Source of the DNA: an uncultured Alphaproteobacteria bacterium
Lineage (GTDB): Bacteria > Pseudomonadota > Alphaproteobacteria > Micropepsales > Micropepsaceae
DNA length: 64,000 bases
Direction: 5' to 3'
NCBI GenBank assembly: GCA_903897605.1
Contig: CAIUCH010000050.1
Location: forward strand, 1-64,000
Part shown: piece by piece, positions 1 to 7,313 of the stretch
How positions within the stretch are numbered: the stretch's first letter is position 1
Layout of the letters: each line of letters begins with the position of its first letter
Notes under the pieces: generated by a model
What the model was told of the DNA's origin: nothing
Seen by the model: the letters and a program-made list of their open reading frames with translations, nothing else
The model's database searches: none
Made by a program: the position numbers and the translations under genes

Positions 1-138
1 CACACTCATCGCTGGGATATCGGCCACCAGCGCCAGAAGCAATCTGCTGGCCGCCCGATCCGCCGGTCAGCAACAAGGTGGCGCAAACGCCGCCACTGAA
101 CTAACATCGCAACTGGACCACTCAGTGGGGGCCGGTCA
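1..138 (+). mobile_element. Right end of an IS3-family element (transposase tail plus terminal repeat)
   Basis: Reading from base 3 the + strand encodes HSSLGYRPPAPEAI and then about 20 more residues to a TAA at 102-104. HSSLGYRPPAP is the hallmark C-terminal motif of IS3-family OrfB (DDE) transposases. Beyond the stop lies CATCG..GGACCACTCAGTGGGGGCCGGTCA, which looks like the right terminal repeat ending in CA at 137-138. A related sequence occurs at 36359-36402. The kdpD reading frame begins immediately after it. The rest of the element lies outside the window, so whether it is intact is unknown. Confidence 0.8.
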
Positions 139-806
139 ATTTGCGCACACCGCTCGCATCGGTGCTGGGTGCTGCCACAAGTCTCATTTCCAATCGGAAT
201 CTGTACAGTCCTCATCAAACCGACGAGTTATTGGCCACGATCCGGGAAGAAGCCGAACGCCTCGACCGGTTTGTCGGAAATCTGCTGGATATGTCACGCC
301 TTGAAGCCGGCGTTGTGGGCGCCAAGCCCGAGACGACGGATGTTGGCGAACTCGTCCAAATCTCACTAAAACGGCTGGCGCGGCGGCTTTCCAAGCACAA
401 GATCATTATTGATTTGCCGTCAAATCTTCCCTTGGTATCCACTGATCCATTGCTCATGGAGCAGGCATTGGTAAATCTTCTCGACAATGCAGCAAAATAT
501 TCTCCAGTGGATTCACAAATTCGCATCGCCGCCCATCCGTTCGCGCAGATTGTTTTGGTAACCGTTGAAGACGAAGGTCTTGGTATTGCACCGGATGAGA
601 TGTCTCACATATTCGATAAGTTTTACCGCGCCAAAGCGGCGGATCAACGGATCGCCGGTACAGGGCTCGGTTTGGCGGTTGCGCGTGGCTTTGTCGAAGC
701 CTTTGGCGGCAAGCTTGATGCCTCGAACAGAACGGACAGAAGTGGGGCAATTCTGACCATTGCGCTTCCCATTGCCGCGGAAGGGACCGTCCCCCTTGGC
801 ACATAG
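139..806 (+). pseudogene. kdpD: KdpD sensor kinase, 3' fragment cut off at the H-box
   Basis: The fragment encodes the catalytic half of a KdpD-type histidine kinase. It starts inside the phosphoacceptor motif at LRTPLAS (normally H-D-LRTPLA), so the phosphorylated histidine and everything before it is missing. It then carries the N-box (LVNLLDNAAKYSP), G1 (DEGLGI) and G2 (GTGLGLAVARG), all intact. KdpD senses potassium limitation through a large N-terminal KdpD/USP domain and four membrane segments; none of these is present. The in-frame TTG at 141 is not a credible start because the upstream frame is closed by TAA at 102-104 inside the IS end. The break falls at the IS3 terminus, so insertion followed by loss of the 5' part is the simplest explanation. 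The upstream kdpFABC genes are not in the window. Confidence 0.85.
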
Positions 807-1488
807 TCTGGCCAAAATACTAATTGTCGATGACGAGCCGTAGATTTTGCGTTTTCTGCGCGCCAGTCTTCCGCCGCACGGATACAAATGCATTGAAGCT
901 GTGACTGGGGCTGCGGCGTTGAAGGCCTTTGCAGAGCAGAAGCCGGACGCTGTTATATTGGATCTCGGATTGCCAGATCAGGACGGCTTTGCGGTGATAG
1001 AGCAAATTCGCAAAGCAGGCTTGACGCCCATCATCATATTGTCTGCCCGCAGCGACGTTGAAGGAAAGGTGAGAGCTCTCGAACTTGGCGCCGACGATTA
1101 TGTCACCAAGCCTTTCGATATGACGGAATTGTTGGCGCGGCTCAAGGCGGCATTGCGGCACGGGTTGCAGGTGGCAGGTGAGACCCCCGTATTTCGTAGC
1201 GGCTCACTGAGTGTCGATTTGGTCCACCGCCGAGTGCATCTGGGCGAGAACGAAATTCATCTATCTCCAAAAGAATACAATTTGCTCAAATATCTTGTAA
1301 GTCACGCTGGCAAGGTCGTAACGCACCAGCAGTTGTTACGCGATGTGTGGGGCCCCGCGCATGTCGAGGACGTGCAATATTTGCGTGTGCTAATGCGAAC
1401 GCTTCGACAAAAGCTTGAGCCCGACGCCAGTACTCCGCGATTATTGATCACCGAAGCTGGGGTCGGTTACCGCTTGTTGGCGCAATAA
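796..1488 (+). pseudogene. kdpE: KdpE response regulator interrupted by an in-frame amber codon
   Basis: The OmpR/PhoB-family regulator reads LAKILIVDDEP, then TAG at 841-843, then ILRFLRASLPP in the same frame. The family has Gln at this position (DDEPQI), so the stop is a single CAG-to-TAG change. Downstream the receiver continues with the phosphoacceptor region (VILDLGLPDQDGF), the TKPFD motif, and a complete winged-helix DNA-binding domain (LSPKEYNLLKYL to GVGYRLLAQ). The start overlaps the kdpD stop as in working kdpDE operons. A TTG at 847 could restart translation, but it would lose beta-strand 1 and the acidic DD pair needed for Mg and phosphorylation. Together with the truncated kdpD this locus is most likely dead, unless the strain suppresses amber codons. 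Confidence 0.8.
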
Positions 1489-1489
1489 T

Positions 1490-1648
1490 ATCGTGCCGAT
1501 GCCAACCGTACTGCTTATCTGGGCTTAACTGACCTTTGGCCTCGGTTTCTTCCAGTTCCTTTATCGCTCTGGCGATACGAACCCAAGCGTTGTAGCCCTC
1601 GGTGTCACTGGTCTTCAGCAACGGCCGTCCTTTTGCCCCGCCTCTTAG
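1490..1648 (-). other. Possible remnant of a small protein gene in an otherwise empty 335-base gap
   Basis: The space between kdpE and the SGNH esterase has no complete gene. On the minus strand an open frame without a visible start encodes a protein-like stretch, GRPLLKTSDTEGYNAWVRIA followed by RAIKELEETEAKGQLS, and runs on into the kdpE 3' end before a stop. The amphipathic, charged composition resembles genuine coding sequence more than shadow frames do. I do not recognise the family and it may be noise. Confidence 0.2.
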
Positions 1649-1823
1649 CTGGCATCGCCATCGAGCGGCTCGACATACTGGATACTCACCACTAACCTAC
1701 CATGCGGTCCTGGCAAGGTTGGCCAAATAGAAGCTGGGTTCTTGGCTGCCATCTGCAGTGGGGCAATCTTTTTTGTGCATCTGGGGCGCGTGGGATTTTT
1801 CGTCCCGTTGATTGAGGAGAGCA

Positions 1824-2732
1824 ATGATGCGTAAATTTGCGAACATGGCGTTTGTGCCTTTTTTGTTGCTGGCGAGCGCCGGTGGAGGCAAAGCCGACGA
1901 CGCCGGCGACCGGCAGACGTTCCATGACTTTCTGGCCCAGGCAAAAAACCTCCCCGGCACCGACAAGGAAAAGAGTTCGGCCTTCTACAAAACCAGTGAG
2001 GTTTATTGGCACGCGCACTGGCTGGATTATTCGACCCATCCGGAAAATTACACGGATGTGATGGCGTTGTATCGGGAAGGCCAGGCCGCCTATCAGCGCC
2101 CCTATGTGTCACCCGACCCGGAGCGGTACAGGAAAGACATCGAGCTTTTCAAGGAATTTGACGCCAAAAACGCGCTTCCGAAAAATCCGGCCCTGTTTGT
2201 CGGCAGTTCGACCATCATGAAGTGGAAGACCGCGGAAGCCTTTCCTGGCTTCAGCGTGATCAACCGGGGATTTGGCGGCAGCGTCATCGGGGATGTGCAG
2301 TATTTCTACAAGGACGTGATCGGGAAATATCATCCCTCCGCCGTGCTGTTCTATTGCGACAATGACGTCGTGGGCGGCCAAAGCGGTGATGAGGCGTTCG
2401 AAAAAGCCATGAAAGTCTATCACCAGGTTCGTGCCGACTTTCCCAAGGTGCCGTTTGTTTTCCTCAGTATGAAACATGCGCCCAACTCCGCCTTCGCGAA
2501 TCCGGCGGAGCCTTCCGCCATTGACCGGTTCAATGACCTTGCCAAAGCAGAAACCAAAAAGGATTCCGGCTTCAAGTATTTCGATATGGATGCGCCGGTC
2601 CTCAATGCCAATGGCAAAGTGCAGCCTGATCTGTTCTTGGATGGAGAGCATTTCAATGACAAAGGCTACGCCTTAATAAACCCGATGGTGCAGAAGCTTC
2701 TGATTTCGTTGCACGTGCCACATTCGAACTGA
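1824..2732 (+). CDS. Secreted SGNH/GDSL-family esterase
   Basis: A 302-residue protein with a short hydrophobic Sec signal (KFANMAFVPFLLLASAG, cleavage near residue 25). SGNH hydrolase landmarks occur in order: block I GSS with the likely nucleophile Ser (FVGSSTIMKW), block II Gly (NRGFGGS), block III Asn in YCDNDV, and block V DGEHFNDKGY carrying the Asp/His pair. Such enzymes deacylate esters, often acetyl groups on polysaccharides or lipids; the substrate here is unknown. The ATG at 1824 is chosen because GAGGAG sits four bases upstream; the in-frame TTG at 1812 has no ribosome site. Neighbouring secreted glycosidases suggest, but do not show, a role as a carbohydrate esterase. Confidence 0.75.
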   Translation: MMRKFANMAFVPFLLLASAGGGKADDAGDRQTFHDFLAQAKNLPGTDKEKSSAFYKTSEVYWHAHWLDYSTHPENYTDVMALYREGQAAYQRPYVSPDPERYRKDIELFKEFDAKNALPKNPALFVGSSTIMKWKTAEAFPGFSVINRGFGGSVIGDVQYFYKDVIGKYHPSAVLFYCDNDVVGGQSGDEAFEKAMKVYHQVRADFPKVPFVFLSMKHAPNSAFANPAEPSAIDRFNDLAKAETKKDSGFKYFDMDAPVLNANGKVQPDLFLDGEHFNDKGYALINPMVQKLLISLHVPHSN

Positions 2733-2923
2733 ACCTCGTACGGTCGCGTGGTGTTGACCGGCTAGGTGCCGTGCGCGCCGTCCAGGCGGGACAACCGATC
2801 TGTAAACCTGGGGCAACCGAAGTTTCATCGGCCGCATTTCAGCCTGCGGACACGCCGGTGAACCTCGTTCCCTCAAGTCGCCAATTCTGTCCCAACGGCG
2901 CTGACGGCGGATAGCCCCAGGGT

Positions 2924-4258
2924 CTATCGGGAAGGGGCGCCCAGCAACTCGACCTCCTGTAACGTCCACCAATAGCCGCTGCCGGGCGGGTCGGACTTAT
3001 AACTGGTACCCAGATAGCCATTGGTGAAGTTTGCGGAGTATGAGAGCCACGCCCGTCTGCCGTCGGCACTGATGAATTTGGATGGGAAGTTGGCGAAGTA
3101 TCCCTGCTCGCCGAAGTCCTTCATGTAAGTGACGAGTTTGAACGGACCAGTGATTTGGCTGCTTTCAAGGATATAGGTATTGAATTTGGCGATCGTCGTT
3201 CCGCCGTCGGTTACGACCATCAGATACTTCTTCAGCGGCGCGTCGTAAGTCATGGTCACGCTGCCCATTTTGTTGTTCCATGTGAGCAGCGGCTTTATCC
3301 TGGCAAAGTCATGAGACCAAACTGGTGATCCTTTGCGGTCGTTGCCGGCATAGAACTCGTATGCGGATGGAGTGTCCATGTTGCGGATCGACGGCTTGAC
3401 GCGGGCCAGGTAGATCTCGTCGCCGGTAATCCAACTCAGGTTTGCCTCTCTGGGCGCTGGGTTTTCACCGGAAGCTCCCTGCGACACCAGATAGGCTTTG
3501 CCGTCGGGCGAGTTTTCCATGTCGCGGCCAAAATCGACGACATGCGGAACGCCCATCTTCACTCTTCCGGCAAAGTGGTCCGGCTCCGGGAAAAGGGGTT
3601 GCGCGGGCGTGTGTTTGGTGTCGTGCCAGGTGCGGCCATAGTCGGTTGAATAGCGGAAGCCGACAAAGGGGCCCAGCACATCCCAGTTGAGGTGTTTCCC
3701 CGGCGTTTCATACAGGCTGTAGGTCCCGTAGTACCAGACCCCGCGGTAGACCAGGCTTCCTGCAGGGTAGCGGCCTCCATAGGGCGCCGGGTCCCCGGGA
3801 TAGGTGCTGACATCGGTGATTGTCAGTTGTTGAGGGTCATCGCCCAGGATGGTGGCGTAGCCGGTTGTGGCTTTCGATCCGGCTGAGGAAGCTTCCACGC
3901 CGCTGACTTTTCCGTCTGTCCAGGGCGAATAAAGTTTGCCGTTGGCGGCCCATGAAGGATACCAGGTGTCAGCTCCGCCGTATTGTGCATGGCGGCCGGT
4001 AAAAGCCAGTCCTGTAATCTCGCTTGATGGCGGGAAGGAATTATCAGGGGGCGGATCAGACGGCCAGACACGGTAGCCGGAATCGCCGGGCGAATTCTGG
4101 GACAGGCTGGGGTGCGCGGCCAACACCAAAAAGCAGAAGGTCAGCAGAGGTCTCAAGGCGGCAGAGGATCCGAATGTCCAGAACCTAATTCCAAAAGGCA
4201 CCCCGCATCCTGGAGCGGGCGTACGCAACAGCGTCTGTTTTATGTTCAGCATGGTCAT
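2924..4258 (-). CDS. Secreted beta-propeller protein, glycosidase-like (function unknown)
   Basis: A 444-residue exported protein. The start at 4258 follows an AAAGAGG site; the longer frame to 4297 has none. A hydrophobic leader (LRPLLTFCFLVLAAHPSLSQ) precedes repeated blades rich in W, Y and G with an Asp-box-like YSTDYGRTW. The pattern (PSWAANGKLYSPWTDG, SYSANFTNGYLG) resembles the five-bladed propellers of DUF4185-type and GH43/GH32-like proteins that bind or cut sugars. I cannot identify catalytic acids with confidence. It lies just downstream of, and in the same orientation as, the alpha-L-fucosidase (112-base gap), so the two probably share a transcript and a polysaccharide target. Confidence 0.6.
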   Translation of the reverse strand: MTMLNIKQTLLRTPAPGCGVPFGIRFWTFGSSAALRPLLTFCFLVLAAHPSLSQNSPGDSGYRVWPSDPPPDNSFPPSSEITGLAFTGRHAQYGGADTWYPSWAANGKLYSPWTDGKVSGVEASSAGSKATTGYATILGDDPQQLTITDVSTYPGDPAPYGGRYPAGSLVYRGVWYYGTYSLYETPGKHLNWDVLGPFVGFRYSTDYGRTWHDTKHTPAQPLFPEPDHFAGRVKMGVPHVVDFGRDMENSPDGKAYLVSQGASGENPAPREANLSWITGDEIYLARVKPSIRNMDTPSAYEFYAGNDRKGSPVWSHDFARIKPLLTWNNKMGSVTMTYDAPLKKYLMVVTDGGTTIAKFNTYILESSQITGPFKLVTYMKDFGEQGYFANFPSKFISADGRRAWLSYSANFTNGYLGTSYKSDPPGSGYWWTLQEVELLGAPSR

Positions 4259-4370
4259 GGGATTTTCCTCTTTCCGCGATGCGGATGCCGTCATCAAGCT
4301 TGCGTCAACCTCGCGTCAATTCGAATTTGGCTGCGCGCCAATCAGTCCACGTCCCAATCCGCCGCACCAG

Positions 4371-5849
4371 CTATGCCGTTGTCAGGACCAGTACGCTCGC
4401 AATCGGATCCGGCGCCTGCCGCGGCAATTCGACGTCCAGGCCGTCGCCCCGCTTCGTCACCTTCAGTCGAGACCGCGCTTTGTCAGCCAATAAATACGCG
4501 CCCGTTACATCGCGGGATACCTTGGCCACATGAAATATGGTGGCCGGCCATTCGAACAAATGAACGTAGATCTTGTCGTGTCCGGTTGTCGATCGCCACT
4601 TCCAACTCGGCACAAATTTCGGATTGCCATTGTCGTCCTTTTCGGTGGTCGAGAACGCGCCTGCCTCGGTGCCGAACAGTGTCGGCTGCGTCGCATAAAT
4701 CGACTCGCCGTTCACCGCCAGCCATTTACCCATTTCCCGTAACCGCTCTATCTCCGGGGCGGGTACCTCGCCTGTTGGCATCGGCCCGATGTTCAGCAGA
4801 TAATTTCCTCCCTTGCTCGCGATATCGATTAAATTTCGCAGCAATATTTCCGCGCTCTTGAAGTTCGTATCATCCCGCTTGTATCCCCAGGTGTCGTTCA
4901 TTGTCATGCAGGATTCCCAATCGCGCCCCGGAAAACCCTGTGCGGGGACGTACTGCTCGGGCGTCTCCGTGTCTCCCATGTAACTTCCGCCCAGGCGGTT
5001 ATTCCAGATGAGCTTCGGATGCTCATTCAAGATCGCAACGATTTCACCCGCCAACGCCGGCGTCATGTCCTTGGTCGGTGTATCGAACCAAACGATTGCA
5101 GGATAATCGCCATAGTTCGTGAGCAGCTCCCGAAGCTGCGGAATCGCCTTTCTATGGAGATAATCCGAATAGCTGCCGTCTTGGGCCCGATCCCAGTGAT
5201 AGGTTGGCGGCATATGCTCTCTGCTTTTGAGAGCGCCGCCATATGGAAGGGCCGCTCCGCCCGGTGCCGTCCAGTCCTGGTCTTGCGAATAATAGAAGCC
5301 GAGTTTTATGCCCTGTTTCTGGCATTCTGCCGCCAATTCCCTCAGCGGGTCACGCTTGAACGGCGTCGCTTGCACAATGTTGAAGGGGTCGGCCTTCGAA
5401 TCAAACAGAGCAAACCCATCGTGATGCTTGGATGTGATCACGATGTATTTCATCCCTGCCGACTTTGCCAAGCCCACGATCTTCGCAGCGCTGAATTGCG
5501 TCGGATTGAATTTCGGCGCCAACGCCTTGTATTCCGCCACCGGAATCGAAGCGGTATTCATGATCCACTCGCCGATACCTGGCACTTTTTCACCATCCCA
5601 GCGCCCCGCCGGAATTGCGTAAAGTCCCCAATGGATGAACATGCCGAAACGCGCCTCCCGGAACCATGCCATCCGTTCACGCTTTTGGGCAGGCGTCTCG
5701 GTGTCTTGGATGGAACGCACCGGGTGCGTAGCGCTTGCCTGATAATGTTCGTCTTGCATCTGTGCCCAGGCCCGAATCGGGTCACTGATCACAGCCCCCG
5801 ATGCAGCTAGAACGCAGGCTTGAACCGCTCCCCGCCTAGATATCTTCAT
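4371..5849 (-). CDS. Alpha-L-fucosidase, GH29, Tat leader
   Basis: A 492-residue enzyme that removes terminal alpha-L-fucose by retaining hydrolysis. GH29 features: RFGMFIHWGLYA (about 68-79), KHHDGFALFD (141-150), YYSQDQDW, and VWFDTP with the catalytic nucleophile Asp at about 256; NYLLNIGP lies further on. The N-terminus SRRGAVQAC plus a hydrophobic stretch is a Tat-type signal, placing the enzyme in the periplasm. Its start is 75 bases from an IS3 scar, so its original upstream neighbours may have been lost. A complete L-fucose uptake and oxidation operon lies about 33 kb downstream, giving the released sugar a destination. The downstream propeller gene is probably co-transcribed. Confidence 0.92.
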   Translation of the reverse strand: MKISRRGAVQACVLAASGAVISDPIRAWAQMQDEHYQASATHPVRSIQDTETPAQKRERMAWFREARFGMFIHWGLYAIPAGRWDGEKVPGIGEWIMNTASIPVAEYKALAPKFNPTQFSAAKIVGLAKSAGMKYIVITSKHHDGFALFDSKADPFNIVQATPFKRDPLRELAAECQKQGIKLGFYYSQDQDWTAPGGAALPYGGALKSREHMPPTYHWDRAQDGSYSDYLHRKAIPQLRELLTNYGDYPAIVWFDTPTKDMTPALAGEIVAILNEHPKLIWNNRLGGSYMGDTETPEQYVPAQGFPGRDWESCMTMNDTWGYKRDDTNFKSAEILLRNLIDIASKGGNYLLNIGPMPTGEVPAPEIERLREMGKWLAVNGESIYATQPTLFGTEAGAFSTTEKDDNGNPKFVPSWKWRSTTGHDKIYVHLFEWPATIFHVAKVSRDVTGAYLLADKARSRLKVTKRGDGLDVELPRQAPDPIASVLVLTTA

Positions 5850-5924
5850 GCGCGCGCTCCCTTTTGGAAGTTTCTTGGAAAATAAATGACCAACGGTGCA
5901 TAGTAACTCTCCCTGGGCTAACGG

Positions 5925-6135
5925 ATATTTTGTACCGGCGGGATAGAGAGTTTATTGCATCGGCGCCCTTTGATCTAGGGATAGTGGGAGCGAGCTGGAC
6001 GTTTGCGGAGCGGGTGGTCTGTAGCCCAGTGATGAGTGCGGCCTGATCGTGTTGTAGTGCTAGCGCCATTGCTCGATGACGATTTTTGCTTCCTTGAGGC
6101 TATAGAAGATTTCGCCGTTAAGTCCCTCGTTGCGC
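5925..6135 (-). pseudogene. IS3-family transposase 3' remnant with terminal repeat
   Basis: The minus strand from 6135 reads LNGEIFYSLKEAKIVIEQWR, an amber at 6062-6060, then HYNTIRPHSSLGYRPPAP and a TAA at 5954-5952. This is the conserved IS3 OrfB C-terminus (normally WRRHYNTIRPHSSLGYRPPAP) with a nonsense mutation. Past the stop, the stretch read on the + strand as ATATTTTGTACCGGCGG (5925-5941) recurs exactly at 33959-33975 and looks like the element's end. The transposase 5' part and catalytic DDE residues are gone; position 6135 joins directly to the tail of an unrelated SDR gene. Confidence 0.85.
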
Positions 6136-6204
6136 ATGTTTCTTGTCTCGGAGGCCTCGGACATGATTACCGGTCAGAATATCAATGTCGACGGCGGCGG
6201 GTGA
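6130..6204 (+). pseudogene. Severed C-terminal tail of a short-chain dehydrogenase (SDR)
   Basis: The frame encodes MFLVSEASDMITGQNINVDG followed by GG and a stop. This is the standard SDR C-terminus (FLASD..FITGQ.I.VDGG). The Rossmann fold and catalytic Ser-Tyr-Lys are absent because the frame is cut at about 6130 by the IS3 remnant. The stop lies six bases before the aldose epimerase ATG, so the intact gene was presumably the first member of an operon with that epimerase. An SDR plus mutarotase next to a fucosidase would fit a sugar 1-dehydrogenase or ketodeoxy-sugar-acid dehydrogenase; that is inference. Confidence 0.7.
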
Positions 6205-6210
6205 CGGGCG

Positions 6211-7143
6211 ATGCCGCGGCGGGAGATCCTGACGATATCCGACGGCATCGCCGAGGCCGCAATCGTCCCGGAACTTGGCGCGGCGCTGGCTTGGTACGAT
6301 TTGATGATCGCAGGCAGGCGCGAGCCTGTCTTCCGCGCGTGCCGCAATCCTTCCCAAGCGCATCCGTTCGATCTCGCGCTAAATCTTCTGGTGCCTTGGT
6401 CCAATCGGATTTCGGACGGCGGATTTGCGTTCGAAGGGGAGTTCCGCCGACTGGAGCCCAACCTGCCTGGAGAAGCCTTTCCGATACACGGTAATGGATT
6501 TTCAAGTGCGTGGACGGTCGTGGCCGCGCAACCCTCAAGCGCCGTACTTACGCTGGCGTCCCCCGGCCCCGGCCCTTTTCGCTATGAATCCAGGGTGACG
6601 TACGCGCTTGAAGGCGGGGCGCTCACGGTGCGATTGTCGGCGAGAAACACGGGCCGCAAAGCCCTGCCTTATGGTCTCGGCCTCCATCCCTGGCTGCCGA
6701 GAACGACGCAGACGCAGCTTCAGGCGAAGTCGGAGCGCGTCGTGCTTGAAGATAGTGGGCACTTGCCGGCGGGCGAAGTCGACATCCGTTCCCGGCAGAA
6801 CTGGAATTTCGAGACGCCGCGACGACTGCCAAACACCTGGATCAACAATGCGTTTCTCGGATGGGACGGACATGGCGCCATCCTTTGGCCGGATCGCGCC
6901 CTCTCTCTCGAAATCTCAACGGCCCCGGTCCTTTCAACCTACATCGTGTATTCGCCTGGCTCCGACGCGCACTTTTTTTGTTTCGAGCCGGTAACGCACC
7001 AAGTCGATGCTCACAATCTACCGGGTGGAATGGAAGCAAACGGCCTCGTCGTGCTTAAACCTGGACAGGAATGCGCGATGTCGTGTCGTTTTGCGCCAAG
7101 GTCATACGCCTTTGGCGCAGACGAGGCGCACCGAACGGCATGA
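6211..7143 (+). CDS. Aldose 1-epimerase (mutarotase) family
   Basis: A 310-residue cytosolic protein of the galactose mutarotase-like superfamily, which interconverts sugar anomers. Visible features are the beta-sandwich pattern with NLLVPWSNRISDGGF near residue 70, HGNGFSSAW, the His-containing GLGLHPWLPR (about 155) and a C-terminal FEPVTHQVDAHN with a possible catalytic Glu. No signal peptide is seen. The ATG lies six bases past the severed SDR tail, so any promoter upstream of the SDR has been replaced by IS sequence; expression is doubtful unless the IS end supplies a promoter. The substrate is not determinable from sequence. Confidence 0.8.
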   Translation: MPRREILTISDGIAEAAIVPELGAALAWYDLMIAGRREPVFRACRNPSQAHPFDLALNLLVPWSNRISDGGFAFEGEFRRLEPNLPGEAFPIHGNGFSSAWTVVAAQPSSAVLTLASPGPGPFRYESRVTYALEGGALTVRLSARNTGRKALPYGLGLHPWLPRTTQTQLQAKSERVVLEDSGHLPAGEVDIRSRQNWNFETPRRLPNTWINNAFLGWDGHGAILWPDRALSLEISTAPVLSTYIVYSPGSDAHFFCFEPVTHQVDAHNLPGGMEANGLVVLKPGQECAMSCRFAPRSYAFGADEAHRTA

Positions 7144-7313
7144 ATCGCGGATGGCCTTGAGGCCTTGATAAACGGGGCCGAGGTAGAAATCCTCCCCAGC
7201 CGCAATGGTTGGAAATTGCGGATTGACGCGGTTTCCAGCGTCGGCTTCTGCTGGCACTCCGCAAATTTGAGAGTTAGGCTCGTTCCACAAATGAGACCCA
7301 AGGGGAAACTCCG

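Noticed and set aside
847-1488. Functional short KdpE starting at TTG 847
   Set aside because: It would lack the first beta strand and the DD acidic pair; no ribosome site precedes the TTG.
6036-6494. 152-codon + frame spanning the IS3 scar and epimerase start
   Set aside because: It mixes antisense transposase, SDR tail in the wrong frame and epimerase shadow; no coherent protein.
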